Shown here: positions 1-11,011 of the stretch, in pieces
Position numbering within the stretch: position 1 is the stretch's first letter
How the letters are laid out: each line of letters starts with the position of its first letter
NCBI RefSeq assembly: GCF_013416775.1
Contig: NZ_SZVI01000010.1
Location: 186,001 to 250,000, forward strand
DNA length: 64,000 nt
Direction of reading: 5' to 3'
From: Rhodoferax sp. BLA1
Lineage (GTDB): Bacteria > Pseudomonadota > Gammaproteobacteria > Burkholderiales > Burkholderiaceae_C
Notes under the pieces: model-generated
Told to the model about the DNA's origin: nothing
The model's input: only the letters and a program-made list of their open reading frames with translations
Database searches by the model: none
Program-made: the position numbers and the translations under genes

Positions 1-1
1 A

Positions 2-529
2 GGCATCGTCACCGATTTCCGCGTCATCAACGGCCAGCGCGGCAAGCTGGCGCTGTTCAAGCTCGACGACAAGTCGGGTGTGATCGAGGCGCGTGCCGAC
101 GAGGCGCTGATCAACGCCCACAAAAACCTGCTCAAAGACGACGAACTCATCATTGTCATGGGCAAGCAGCAACCCGACCGCTTCTCGGGTGGCATGCAGC
201 TCACCGTGACCCAAATCTGGGACCTGGAGCAGGCGCGCTGCCGTTTTGGCAAGTTCCTGCGGGTGACGATGCCCAAGCAGGCGCAGGGCAGGGCGCCCGA
301 TGTAGCGCGGCTGATCAAGGACTACCCGGCGCAGCGTGAAGAAACCGAACAAGGTGTTTTGATGCGTGGTCTGCAGGTGCGAATGGCTTTGACCTGCCAG
401 GGTGATGAGGGCGCTGCGGCGGTGGAATTACAGTTCGGTGAACGCGCCCGTTTCTACCCCAGCAACGCGGCCCTGGCCAGCTGGTGGGCGCAGGTGGCGC
501 CTGGCACCGCTGCCATTGTTTATGACTGA
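2..529 (+). CDS. dnaE: DNA polymerase III subunit alpha, C-terminal fragment
   Basis: This is the last 175 codons of a gene that begins before the window. The fragment opens in an OB-fold (GIVTDFRVINGQRGKLALFK, then LDDKSGVIEARADE) and continues into the C-terminal domain typical of the replicative polymerase DnaE, the catalytic subunit of chromosomal replication. The OB fold binds single-stranded template and the C-terminal end contacts the clamp and clamp loader. The polymerase active site is not in view. The frame is open from base 2 to a TGA at 527-529, and a dispersed repeat follows the stop within a few bases. Assignment rests on the OB-fold sequence and is fairly sure. Confidence 0.85.
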   Translation, partial: GIVTDFRVINGQRGKLALFKLDDKSGVIEARADEALINAHKNLLKDDELIIVMGKQQPDRFSGGMQLTVTQIWDLEQARCRFGKFLRVTMPKQAQGRAPDVARLIKDYPAQREETEQGVLMRGLQVRMALTCQGDEGAAAVELQFGERARFYPSNAALASWWAQVAPGTAAIVYD

Positions 530-533
530 AATG

Positions 534-576
534 GGTCTCTAGCCCTTATGTGTCAAAGGCGAGCAGCTATCAAATA
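534..576 (+). repeat. Dispersed short repeat, copy 1 (intergenic)
   Basis: Starts 5 bases after the dnaE stop. It carries the left core CTCTAGCCCTTAT, a spacer, then AAAGGC and the right end AGCAGCTATCAAA. It is one of a family found throughout this window. The stem is imperfect here (AGCCCTT against AAAGGC), so it may or may not terminate dnaE transcription. Confidence 0.75.
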
Positions 577-666
577 AGGGGATGTGGGTTTTTGGCACAT
601 GGCCACATCGGTTTGAAGCGCCCAGCAGTGTTACCCACCTGGCTCGGCTGCGTTTACACTGCGCAG

Positions 667-760
667 GCTTGTCGGGGCGCCAGAGACGAAAGTCGAGGCT
701 GAGACCACTTCTGTGGAACCCGCTGAACCTGATCGGGGTCATGCCCGCGTAGGGAACAAC
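667..760 (+). promoter_or_regulatory. TPP riboswitch (THI element) of thiC
   Basis: The aptamer shows the conserved blocks GGCTGAGA (about 697-704), ACCCGCTGAACCTGATC (718-734) and GCGTAGGGAAC (747-757). The closing P1 stem pairs TTGT at 669-672 with ACAA at 756-759. Thiamine pyrophosphate binding normally represses thiC expression. About 95 bases separate the aptamer from the thiC ATG and contain the expression platform. Recognition is strong because the pyrimidine-binding and pyrophosphate-binding blocks are both present. Confidence 0.95.
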
Positions 761-812
761 GCAATTGGCATCGGTGCACCTGAGGGCGGCTCACAAGATC
801 TTCCCAGGTTGA

Positions 813-2771
<1,959 letters not shown>

Positions 2772-2773
2772 AA

Positions 2774-2818
2774 TTGGCCTCTAGCCCTTATAAATAAAGG
2801 GCTGGTAGCTATTTAAAA
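2774..2818 (+). repeat. Dispersed short repeat, copy 2, possible bidirectional terminator
   Basis: This is the cleanest copy of the family. AGCCCTT (2783-2789) pairs perfectly with AAGGGCT (2797-2803) around a 7-base loop, followed by GGTAGCTATTTAAAAA. It fills the 53-base gap between the convergent thiC and tolA stops. A 7-bp stem with A/T-rich tracts on either side could stop transcription from both directions; this role is inferred. Confidence 0.8.
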
Positions 2819-2824
2819 AGAAGC

Positions 2825-3790
2825 CTAATCCTTGGGCCGGAACACCAGCAACAGGCTCGACGGCATGCTGCCGTCGATGTCGCGTGGCAACACTTCGGTC
2901 TTGTCAATGGCGCGGATGACCGCTTCGTCCCATTCCTTGACGCCACTGCTCTTGGTGATTTTTCGACCAACAATGGTGCCGTCGGGTGCAGCACGCACCT
3001 CGATCTCGGTGGTGGGGTTGCCCTGGATGTCTTCGGTGAACACAATGTTGGGCTTGATCTTGGCACGGATGCGCCCACCATAACTGGCCGACGGTCCGGA
3101 CGACTTCAGCGCGCTGCCAGTGGCGTTGGCACCGCCGCTGGCACCGGCCATGCCAAGTACGCGTTGCAATTGCTTATTGCGTTGGGCTTCGAGCTGTTTC
3201 GCGTCCAAAGCCGCCTGTTTCTTCTCCGCAGCAGTTTGCTGCGCCTTGGCCGCTTGTTCGGCCTTGAGCTTCTCTTGTTTGAGCTTGTCCTGTTTGAGCT
3301 TGTCTTGTTTAAGCTGTTCCTGTTTGAGTTGCTCTTGCTTGAGTTTGTCCTGTTTCAACTTCTCAAGCCGAGCTTTTTCCAGTTTGTCCAGGCGCTCTTT
3401 CTCGCGCAGTTTCTCCTGCTTGAGTTCTTCGAGGCGGGCTTGTTCTTTCTTCAGCCGCTGTTTTTCCTGCTCCAGTGTTATGTCCACTTTGGGCGGTGGT
3501 GGGGCAGGGGGTTCGACCACCGGGGCTGGTTTGGGCGGCGGCGCAGGTGGCGGTTCTGGCTCGGGTGTGGGTTCAGGTTCGGGCTCAACTGCCTGGGGCG
3601 CGGCCTCCACGGGCACGCTGGACCAGAGTTCCGCCTCGGCGCTGAGCACCGGGGTGTCGTGTTTCCAGCGCACACTCCAAGTCAGCCCCAGTAACAACAA
3701 GCCGTGTACCAGCAGCGCCAACACGAAGGCCCGCAGCATGCCGGGTGGTGAGGGCGGTGCAAACTCCAGGCGATCAGTCCCAACGTGCAT
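2825..3790 (-). CDS. tolA: Cell envelope integrity protein TolA
   Basis: TolA links the inner-membrane TolQR motor to the outer membrane during constriction and is exploited by colicins and phage. The 321-residue protein has the expected three parts. One N-terminal membrane segment (about residues 19-38, MLRAFVLALLVHG) is followed by a Pro-rich stretch (about 70-100), a long Lys/Gln/Glu coiled coil (about 105-200) and a compact C-terminal domain ending in LLVFRPKD. The start at 3790 gives a cytosolic lead of 18 residues. It lies 10 bases downstream of tolR in the same operon. No tolB or pal follows; thiC is convergent. Confidence 0.92.
   Translation of the reverse strand: MHVGTDRLEFAPPSPPGMLRAFVLALLVHGLLLLGLTWSVRWKHDTPVLSAEAELWSSVPVEAAPQAVEPEPEPTPEPEPPPAPPPKPAPVVEPPAPPPPKVDITLEQEKQRLKKEQARLEELKQEKLREKERLDKLEKARLEKLKQDKLKQEQLKQEQLKQDKLKQDKLKQEKLKAEQAAKAQQTAAEKKQAALDAKQLEAQRNKQLQRVLGMAGASGGANATGSALKSSGPSASYGGRIRAKIKPNIVFTEDIQGNPTTEIEVRAAPDGTIVGRKITKSSGVKEWDEAVIRAIDKTEVLPRDIDGSMPSSLLLVFRPKD
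3254..3358 (-). repeat. 15-bp tandem repeat inside tolA (7 units)
   Basis: Seven consecutive units encode pentapeptides LKQDK, LKQEQ, LKQEQ, LKQDK, LKQDK, LKQEK and LKAEQ (residues 145-179) in the TolA coiled coil. Units differ at a few third positions and at the Asp/Glu codon, consistent with expansion by slippage followed by drift. Confidence 0.85.
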
Positions 3791-3800
3791 GCTGACTCAC

Positions 3801-4220
3801 TCAGTTGGCCAGTTGCACCGACAGGCCCACCCGTGCCACACCCGCGCGCTGCAGGCTGTCCATGACCTTGACCACGGTTTCGTACTTGACGTTTTTGTCG
3901 GCGCTGATCACCACCGCCGGGTTCTGGGCACCGGCTTGCGCCTCTTTGACCACATTGGCCACTTCTTTGAGACTGACCGAGCTGGTTTTGTCTTTCACCT
4001 TGAGTTCCAGCGACTCGTTTTTGCCAATCACAATCTGCACCACCTGGTCCGGTTGTTTGGCGGCTTTGCCGACACTGGGCAGGTCAATCATGCTGGGCGA
4101 AATCAGCGGTGCGGTCACCATGAAAATGATCAGCAGCACCAGCATCACGTCGATGAAGGGCACCATGTTGATCTCGTTGATGGTGCGGCGACCCCGTCCC
4201 CGGCTCACAACAGCTGGCAT
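3801..4220 (-). CDS. tolR: Tol-Pal motor subunit TolR (ExbD/TolR family)
   Basis: TolR is part of the proton-driven TolQR motor in the inner membrane. The 139-aa protein has one membrane helix close to the N terminus. The segment INEINMVPFIDVMLVLLIIF contains the conserved Asp proposed to carry protons. A periplasmic domain follows. It sits between tolQ (14 bases upstream) and tolA (10 bases downstream). The alternative ExbD is unlikely because the neighbours are ybgC, tolQ and a TolA-type protein. Confidence 0.93.
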   Translation of the reverse strand: MPAVVSRGRGRRTINEINMVPFIDVMLVLLIIFMVTAPLISPSMIDLPSVGKAAKQPDQVVQIVIGKNESLELKVKDKTSSVSLKEVANVVKEAQAGAQNPAVVISADKNVKYETVVKVMDSLQRAGVARVGLSVQLAN

Positions 4221-4234
4221 GACACGCTCCCGGT

Positions 4235-4927
4235 TCAGTGGCTGACAGAGGACTGCGCGCCGACATTGCGCTGCAAGATGTTGGAAAACTCTTCGATGAA
4301 GGTTTCCAGCCGGATCGCAATGCGGTCGATGTCGCGCGCAAAACGGTTGTAGGCCACCACTGCGGGAATCGCGGCAAACAGGCCGATGGCGGTGGCCACC
4401 AAAGCCTCGGCAATGCCGGGGGCCACCGTGGCCAGTGTCACCTGGGTCAGCGCCGCCAGGCCGGTAAAGGCGTGCATGATGCCCCAGACCGTGCCAAACA
4501 GCCCTACATAGGGTGACACCGAGCCGACCGAGGCCAGGAACGACAAATGGGTTTCCACCACGTCCATCTCGCGCTGCAGGCTGGCGCGCATGGCCCGGCG
4601 TGCGCCGTCCATCAGGGTGCCGGGGTCGGTGATGCGGCGTTCCCGCAGCTTCTGGTATTCACGCATGCCGCTGGCAAAAATGCGCTCCATCGGGCCGGCG
4701 GTGCGGGCGTTCTGGGTGGCGGCGGCAAACAGGTCGTTGAGGCTGCTGCCCGACCAGAATTCGCGCTCGAACGTGTCGTTGAGGGCTTTGACCTTGCCCA
4801 GCGAAAACAGCTTGCGAAAGATGGCGGCCCAGCTGGCAATCGAGATGCCCATCAGCAGCAGCATCACCAGTTGCACCACCAGGCTGGCGTTGAGCACCAT
4901 GGAGATGATCGAGAGGTCTTGGTTCAT
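4235..4927 (-). CDS. tolQ: Tol-Pal motor subunit TolQ
   Basis: TolQ is a MotA/TolQ/ExbB-family proton channel of the inner membrane. The 230-aa protein shows the family pattern of one N-terminal helix (about residues 12-36) and a helix pair in the C-terminal half, including GLFGTVWGIMHAF and the stretch IAEALVATAIGLFAAIPAVV. Its ATG overlaps the ybgC stop by 4 bases (ATGA), so translation is probably coupled. Confidence 0.94.
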   Translation of the reverse strand: MNQDLSIISMVLNASLVVQLVMLLLMGISIASWAAIFRKLFSLGKVKALNDTFEREFWSGSSLNDLFAAATQNARTAGPMERIFASGMREYQKLRERRITDPGTLMDGARRAMRASLQREMDVVETHLSFLASVGSVSPYVGLFGTVWGIMHAFTGLAALTQVTLATVAPGIAEALVATAIGLFAAIPAVVAYNRFARDIDRIAIRLETFIEEFSNILQRNVGAQSSVSH

Positions 4928-5361
4928 AACAACTTGTCCAGGATAACTTGGGGAATTCGGCTTGGTTTGCCCACCACACTGACCCAGCTGGCCCGTATGG
5001 TGGCTTCACACAGCAGCGCGGGTTTGTCTGGCTGCTGCCGCCAGGCCTGTTGGTGGATTGTCAGTGACGCCCGACCGGCTTCTGTGAGTGATGTTGTAAG
5101 CAAAAGTTCATCGTCGAGCCGGGCGCTCTTGAGATAACGCACCTGGGCATCACTGACCACAAACATGCCGCCGGTTTCTTCGCGCAAGGCTTGCTGGTGG
5201 ATGCCTATGGCACGTAACCACTCGGTGTGGCCCCGTTCAAAAAACTTGAGGTAGTTAGCGTAGTAGACGATGCCACCAGCGTCGGTGTCTTCCCAGTACA
5301 CCCGCACGGGCCAGGTAAAGGGCGACGGCGCCGTCGCAGAGGGCTGTTGCGGCGCTGTCAT
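4924..5361 (-). CDS. ybgC: Tol-Pal associated acyl-CoA thioesterase YbgC
   Basis: This is a hot-dog-fold thioesterase of 145 aa. The N-terminal motif VYWEDTDAGGIVYYANYL carries the catalytic Asp of the 4-hydroxybenzoyl-CoA thioesterase/YbgC family. Known family members hydrolyse short or medium acyl-CoA and are encoded upstream of tolQ in many proteobacteria, as here. The start codon overlaps the stop of the preceding aminotransferase gene by 4 bases, so the whole row may be one transcript. Confidence 0.93.
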   Translation of the reverse strand: MTAPQQPSATAPSPFTWPVRVYWEDTDAGGIVYYANYLKFFERGHTEWLRAIGIHQQALREETGGMFVVSDAQVRYLKSARLDDELLLTTSLTEAGRASLTIHQQAWRQQPDKPALLCEATIRASWVSVVGKPSRIPQVILDKLL

Positions 5362-6542
5362 GCCAGTAGGGCGCGCAGTCGGCCAATCGCCTCCTGCAGT
5401 TGCGGCAGCGCGTTGGCGGTGGAGAAACGGATGAACTGCCCGGTGTTGGCAAGACCAAAGTCACGCCCCGGCGTCACCGCCACGCGGGCACGGTTCATCA
5501 GCTCAAACGCCAGGTCCCAACTGTCTTTGACACCCAGTTTGGCGCAGGCCGCTGTGCAGTCGGCCCAGGCGTAAAACGCGCCGTCCGGGGGCACCGGCAC
5601 CGTCAGGCCCAGGGCATTGAGTTCGGGCAGGAAGTAGTCGCGCCGGGCCTTGAATTCGGCGCGGCGGCGTTCGTATTCACGCAGACTGTCGTCCTCAAAA
5701 CAGGCCAGCGCGGCGTGTTGCGCGATGGTGCTGGGGCAGATGAACAGGTTTTGCGCGAGCCGCTCGACCACCGGCACCACATCCTCGGGCACCACCAGCC
5801 AGCCCAGGCGCCAGCCGGTCATGTTGAAGTATTTGGAGAAGCTGTTGATGCTGATGATCTGGTCGTCCAGCGCCAGTGCGGTCTGGCCAAACTCGGCCTC
5901 AAAACTCAGGCCCAGGTAAATCTCGTCAATGATGGAAATGCCGCCAAACCCTTGTACAACCTCATGAATACGCTTCATTTCTGATAGCGATATGGAGGTG
6001 CCGGTGGGGTTGGACGGCGAAGCCAGCAAGACACCGCGTGTCTGCTTGTTCCAGGCCGCAGCGACTTTGTCGGCGCTGAGCTGGAAGCGCTCGGCCGCCG
6101 TGGTCGGGATCAACACCGCGGTGCCGTCGGCAGCCGACACAAAGTGCCGGTTGCACGGGTAACTCGGGTCGGGCATCAACAGCTCGTCACCCGGGTTGAT
6201 CAGCGCCAGGCAGGCCAGCTGCAGCGCAGCCGAGGCCCCGGCGGTGACCACAATCCGGCTGGCCGGTACATCCACCGCAAAACGTTGTTGGTACCAGTGG
6301 CTGATGCGTTCACGCAACTCGGGCAGGCCCGTGGCTGGGGTGTATTGCGACAAACCGCTCTGAATGGCACGGGCCGCAGCCTGCTGTACCAGCGGTGGTG
6401 CGGTGAAATCGGGCTCGCCGATGTTCAGGTAGATCATGGCGGGGTCAGACGTAGCTGCGCTGGCAGCGAGTGCCTGCGCGGCCTTGGCCACCTCCATCAC
6501 ATAAAACGGCTCAATGCGCTGGGCGCGCCCGGAGACTTGCAT
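5358..6542 (-). CDS. Pyridoxal phosphate-dependent class I aminotransferase
   Basis: This cytoplasmic PLP enzyme has 394 aa from the ATG at 6542, which starts the family-like sequence MQVSGRAQRIEPFYVMEVAK. Fold type I landmarks are NIGEPDFTAP near the N terminus, LLASPSNPTGTS in the middle, and the Schiff-base lysine in SINSFSKYFNMTGWRLGW. The C-terminal RFSTAN holds the carboxylate-binding arginine. The amino-donor specificity cannot be told from sequence; it resembles aspartate/alanine-type enzymes. An upstream in-frame extension exists but would run into nusB. The gene begins 19 bases after the nusB stop. Confidence 0.88.
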   Translation of the reverse strand: MQVSGRAQRIEPFYVMEVAKAAQALAASAATSDPAMIYLNIGEPDFTAPPLVQQAAARAIQSGLSQYTPATGLPELRERISHWYQQRFAVDVPASRIVVTAGASAALQLACLALINPGDELLMPDPSYPCNRHFVSAADGTAVLIPTTAAERFQLSADKVAAAWNKQTRGVLLASPSNPTGTSISLSEMKRIHEVVQGFGGISIIDEIYLGLSFEAEFGQTALALDDQIISINSFSKYFNMTGWRLGWLVVPEDVVPVVERLAQNLFICPSTIAQHAALACFEDDSLREYERRRAEFKARRDYFLPELNALGLTVPVPPDGAFYAWADCTAACAKLGVKDSWDLAFELMNRARVAVTPGRDFGLANTGQFIRFSTANALPQLQEAIGRLRALLA

Positions 6543-6561
6543 CTTGTGTGTGAACAAACCT

Positions 6562-7101
6562 TTAGGCTGAGGCACGCCCAGACGGACGGTCGGCCGCCAC
6601 CTCGGGCGCACGCAGGCTACGCGCCAGGCTGTTGAGCACCGCATTCACATACTTGTGGCCGTCGGTGCCGCCAAATTCTTTGGCCAGCTCGATGCATTCG
6701 TTGAGCACCACGCGCCAGGGCACGTCGGGGCAGTGGGCAAATTCGTAGACACCAATCCACATGCAGGCGTGTTCGATCGGCGAGATCTCGGCCAGGGGGC
6801 GGTCCAGCACCGGCTGGATCTGGGCGTCGAGTTCTTCCGCATGTTCGGCGCAGCCGTGTAACAGCGCGTCAAAGTGCAGCGCGTCGGCTTTGGAGAAACC
6901 GGCCAAGTCGCGCGTGAAGAGGTCCACGTCTTCCAGGCTGTTTTTGCCGACCAGTACCTGGTACAGCCCCTGCAGCGCAAATTCACGTGAACGTGAGCGA
7001 TCAGACTTGCTGGCGGCCTTGCGGGCGCCGGTGCTGGTCAGGCCCTTGCGGGGTTGGCGGGGTGGGCGTTTGGAGGGGCCAGGGTGGCTTGATTCACTCA
7101 T
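6562..7101 (-). CDS. nusB: Transcription antitermination factor NusB
   Basis: NusB binds boxA RNA with NusE in antitermination complexes, chiefly on rRNA operons. The all-helical core begins at [15 protein letters not shown] and ends in [15 protein letters not shown]. The protein has 179 aa because a basic Ser/Pro/Arg-rich tail of about 38 residues precedes the core; many homologues are nearer 140-150 aa. Its ATG shares a base with the ribH stop. Linkage of ribH to nusB is a common proteobacterial arrangement. Confidence 0.94.
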   Translation of the reverse strand: MSESSHPGPSKRPPRQPRKGLTSTGARKAASKSDRSRSREFALQGLYQVLVGKNSLEDVDLFTRDLAGFSKADALHFDALLHGCAEHAEELDAQIQPVLDRPLAEISPIEHACMWIGVYEFAHCPDVPWRVVLNECIELAKEFGGTDGHKYVNAVLNSLARSLRAPEVAADRPSGRASA

Positions 7102-7574
7102 TACAGACTTTCCAGCAGGTTGGCCATTTCCACCGCAACACGGGCTGCGTCGTGGCCCTTGTCGGTCTGGCGGGCCACGGCTTGTTCGAGGTTTTCGGTG
7201 GTCAGGATGGCGTTGGCAATGGGCACTTTGTAATCGAGCGCCACGCGGCTCACGCCTGCGCCCGACTCGTTGGCCACCAGTTCAAAGTGGTAGGTTTCAC
7301 CACGGATGATGCAGCCCAGCGCGATGAGGGCGTCATATTTCAGGTTTTCCGCCAGGCCCTGCAGGGCCAACGGCACTTCCAGCGCACCGGGCACCTGCAC
7401 CAGGGTGATGTTTTTCTCGGCCACGCCCAGGGCCAGCAGTTCGCTGCGGCAGGCTTGCGCCAGGGCGTTGGTGATGTCGGCGTTGAAGCGCGCCTGCACG
7501 ATGCCGATGCTGAGGTTTTTGCCGTTGAGGCGGGGGTCGGTGGCGTCGAGTGCGCCTTGGTCTGCAAGCTGCAT
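7101..7574 (-). CDS. ribH: 6,7-dimethyl-8-ribityllumazine synthase
   Basis: This enzyme condenses the pyrimidine diamine with dihydroxybutanone phosphate to make lumazine, the penultimate step of riboflavin synthesis. From the ATG at 7574 it has 157 aa, the usual size. Visible family blocks are [29 protein letters not shown] and [20 protein letters not shown]. An in-frame upstream extension to 7694 would overlap ribB and lacks similarity to the family, so the shorter start is preferred. The gene lies between ribB and nusB. Confidence 0.95.
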   Translation of the reverse strand: MQLADQGALDATDPRLNGKNLSIGIVQARFNADITNALAQACRSELLALGVAEKNITLVQVPGALEVPLALQGLAENLKYDALIALGCIIRGETYHFELVANESGAGVSRVALDYKVPIANAILTTENLEQAVARQTDKGHDAARVAVEMANLLESL

Positions 7575-7597
7575 GGTGTTCGGATCAAAAGTAAGGG

Positions 7598-8713
<1,116 letters not shown>

Positions 8714-8761
8714 AAAAAAATAGGTTTGAATGCACAGAAAGGGTCTGTGCGACCAAAAAGA

Positions 8762-9394
8762 CTAGGCAGCCTGCGCCGCGCCCGGGCTGAGCATGCGCTC
8801 GACATAACGCGCGATCAGGTCAATTTCCAGATTGACGTGGGCGCCGCTGTGCAAGCTGCCCAGTGTGGTGTTTTGCAAGGTGTGGGGGATCAGGTTGATG
8901 CTGACCAAGCAGCCTTCAGCCAGATCCTGCACCTGGTTGACCGTCAGGCTGACGCCGTTGACGGTGATCGAGCCTTTGTAGGCCAGGTACTTGCCCAGTG
9001 CACTGGGTGCGCTGATCTGCAGAATCCAGCTCTCACCCACCTGCTCGAAGCGGGTGACCAAGCCGATGCCGTCCACGTGGCCAGACACCATGTGCCCACC
9101 CAGGCGGTCGTTGGCACGCAAGGCTTTTTCCAGATTGACACCACCGATGGTATCCAGGCCAGCCGTCTTGCTGAGCGACTCCGAGGAGATGTCGACGGTG
9201 AACCGCTGCGCTGCGGTATTGAGCGAGGTGACCGTCATGCAGGCGCCATTGAGCGCAATGCTGTCGCCTAGCGCCACATCGTCGAGGTAATGGGCAGGGC
9301 AGTCCAGGGTCAGGCGTTTGCCGTGGCTGGCGGAGTCGCCCAAAGGCAAAACGGCAGAGATGCGGCCAAGGCCGGTGATGATTCCAGTAAACAT
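8762..9394 (-). CDS. ribC: Riboflavin synthase alpha chain
   Basis: The enzyme dismutates two lumazine molecules to riboflavin. The 210-aa protein begins with the family signature MFTGIITGLGRI and has two similar lumazine-binding halves, with GDSIALNGACMTV in the first and YKGSITVNGVSLTV in the second. The ATG at 9394 is chosen because MFTGII is the canonical N terminus. An in-frame extension to 9490 overlaps ribD and has no family similarity. The gene is also called ribE in some organisms. It lies between ribD and ribB. Confidence 0.95.
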   Translation of the reverse strand: MFTGIITGLGRISAVLPLGDSASHGKRLTLDCPAHYLDDVALGDSIALNGACMTVTSLNTAAQRFTVDISSESLSKTAGLDTIGGVNLEKALRANDRLGGHMVSGHVDGIGLVTRFEQVGESWILQISAPSALGKYLAYKGSITVNGVSLTVNQVQDLAEGCLVSINLIPHTLQNTTLGSLHSGAHVNLEIDLIARYVERMLSPGAAQAA

Positions 9395-9452
9395 CGGCGT
9401 ATTTTCGCAGGGAAACGAGCCAATGCCCAGAAACAGCGTTGTCAAACCTTGA

Positions 9453-10565
9453 CTAAAACTGGTCGCGCCCCTGAACCCTGGCCAGCACACGCAGGTCCGG
9501 ACCGACCATCTGGGTGCTCTGAAACACTAGCGGCAGCGCTTGCGAGAGCTCGGTCAAGGGGCCAAAACTGGCCATATCGCGGCCTTGGCCCAGCAGCTTG
9601 GGCGCCAGGTAAATCAGAGACTCGTCCACCAGCCCAGCTTCAATCAAGGCGCCATTGAGCCGGTGACCCGCTTCCACATGCAATTCATTGATCTCCAGGC
9701 GGCCCATGTCCTGCAGCATGGCTGCCAGATCGACCTGGCTGTTGCCGCCTGGCTGCTGGAACACCCGGGCACCACGCGCCTCCAGTGTCTGAGCTTTGTG
9801 ATCATTTTGGCCTGTAGCCCAGATGTATAAAGGGCGACCAGCTACAAAGAGATGAGCGTCCTGCGGCAACTCCAAACGGCTGTCGACCAAGGCCACAGCG
9901 GGCTGCCGGGGGGTGTCTACCAGCCGCACGTTCAATCTGGGGTTGTCGGCGCGCACGGTGCCCATGCCGGTGAGTACCGCACAGGCGCGAGCACGCCAGG
10001 CGTGGCCATCGGCGCGGGCCTCGGGCGAGGTGATCCACTGGCTGGCGCCATTATTAAGCGCGGTTTTGCCGTCCAGCGAGGCTGCGATCTTGACCCGTAC
10101 CCACGGGGTTTTGCGCACCATACGGCTGAAAAAGCCGATGTTGAGTTCACGCGACTGGATCGCCAACGGATCATCGGGTGGCAACACCACGACGTCGATG
10201 CCTGCGGCCCGCATACGCGCAAAACCCTGGCCTGCCACCAGCGGGTTGGGATCGGTGTTGGTGGCCACCAGCTTGGTAATGCCCGCGGCAATCAGCGCAT
10301 CACAACACGGGCCGGTGCGGCCCTGGTGCGCGCAGGGTTCCAGCGTGACATAGGCGGTAGCACCCTGGACCGAGTGCCCCTGCGCGGCGGCATCCCGCAG
10401 CGCCATGATCTCAGCGTGGGGACCCCCCGCCTTTTGGGTGTGGCCCTGGCCCAAAATCTGGCCGTCCGGGCTGGTGATGACGCAGCCGACGCGGGGGTTG
10501 GGGGAGGTGAGGAGCAGTGATTTGTTGGCGAGATCACACGCCACCGACAGGAAGGGGCTCACCAC
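9453..10565 (-). CDS. ribD: Bifunctional diaminohydroxyphosphoribosylaminopyrimidine deaminase / 5-amino-6-(5-phosphoribosylamino)uracil reductase
   Basis: RibD carries out the deaminase and reductase steps of riboflavin synthesis. The N-terminal deaminase domain shows the zinc motif HAE followed by PCAHQGRTGPC. The C-terminal reductase domain begins near VRVKIAASLDGKTA. The 370-aa length is normal. There is no ATG at the start: the frame opens with GTG GTG at 10565/10562, just 3 bases after the pilE stop and in the same frame. A dispersed repeat copy lies within the reductase domain at 9804-9850 and is translated in frame. Confidence 0.93.
   Translation of the reverse strand: MVSPFLSVACDLANKSLLLTSPNPRVGCVITSPDGQILGQGHTQKAGGPHAEIMALRDAAAQGHSVQGATAYVTLEPCAHQGRTGPCCDALIAAGITKLVATNTDPNPLVAGQGFARMRAAGIDVVVLPPDDPLAIQSRELNIGFFSRMVRKTPWVRVKIAASLDGKTALNNGASQWITSPEARADGHAWRARACAVLTGMGTVRADNPRLNVRLVDTPRQPAVALVDSRLELPQDAHLFVAGRPLYIWATGQNDHKAQTLEARGARVFQQPGGNSQVDLAAMLQDMGRLEINELHVEAGHRLNGALIEAGLVDESLIYLAPKLLGQGRDMASFGPLTELSQALPLVFQSTQMVGPDLRVLARVQGRDQF
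9804..9850 (+). repeat. Dispersed short repeat, copy inside ribD
   Basis: On the plus strand it reads TTTTGGCCTGTAGCCC, a spacer, then AAAGGGCGACCAGCTACAAA, matching the family left and right ends. It is antisense to its orientation in thiC-tolA relative to the gene, and translates in ribD as VAGRPLYIWATGQN. The reading frame is the same as in the cobC copy. Confidence 0.75.
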
Positions 10566-10568
10566 AAC

Positions 10569-11006
10569 TTAGCGCCAGCAATCACTGATAAGTGCTTTGT
10601 TTGCTGAGTCAGTCAGATCGGTGATGCTCTTTGCAAATTTTTCACCTTTCCCGTTGATCCCAAGCTTCTGGCATTTTGTATCGCTGTTTTGCGCTCCAGC
10701 GGGGGTTGCCTCGATCTTGTAGGTTGAGGTTGTGGGTTCGCCTGTTGCAAAGGCAAATGTGTACGATCCTGTTAGATCTGCGCGGCAGTTTGGCGATGGC
10801 AACGCCACGTTGTAAGACATCGCTGTGGCATATTGCCGCTCCATGAACTGGGCCATTTCCATCAAGCAGGCGCCAGCAGTGACGCGGCGTGTGCGCAACA
10901 CATGTTGCTGGTAACTCGGCAATGCAATGGCTGCCAGGATACCTATGACGGCCACGGTGATCATGAGTTCAATCAAGGTAAAACCTGTGTGGAAACGTTT
11001 GTACAT
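10569..11006 (-). CDS. pilE: Type IV pilin-like protein PilE (minor pilin)
   Basis: From the ATG at 11006 the leader is MYKRFHTG, cleaved before FTLIELMITVAVIGILAAIA, a perfect class IVa prepilin N terminus with Phe+1 and Glu+5. The protein has 145 aa. Cysteines near the C terminus (TKCQKLG and ISDCWR) could form the D-region disulfide. It is the last gene of the minor pilin operon, 5 bases after pilY1. A start 30 bases upstream (11036) has a better purine-rich site but gives an 18-residue leader and overlaps pilY1. It is probably a priming minor pilin rather than the major pilin. Confidence 0.85.
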   Translation of the reverse strand: MYKRFHTGFTLIELMITVAVIGILAAIALPSYQQHVLRTRRVTAGACLMEMAQFMERQYATAMSYNVALPSPNCRADLTGSYTFAFATGEPTTSTYKIEATPAGAQNSDTKCQKLGINGKGEKFAKSITDLTDSANKALISDCWR

Positions 11007-11011
11007 GTTGG

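Noticed and set aside
5955..5996. Possible repeat copy in the aminotransferase gene
   Set aside because: AT-rich codons around TATCGCTATCAGAAATGAAGC resemble a right end, but the paired core is absent and the residues fit the protein family without an insertion.
8714..10600. FMN riboswitch for the riboflavin genes
   Set aside because: No RFN-type conserved blocks are present upstream of ribD, ribC or ribB; intergenic gaps are too short.
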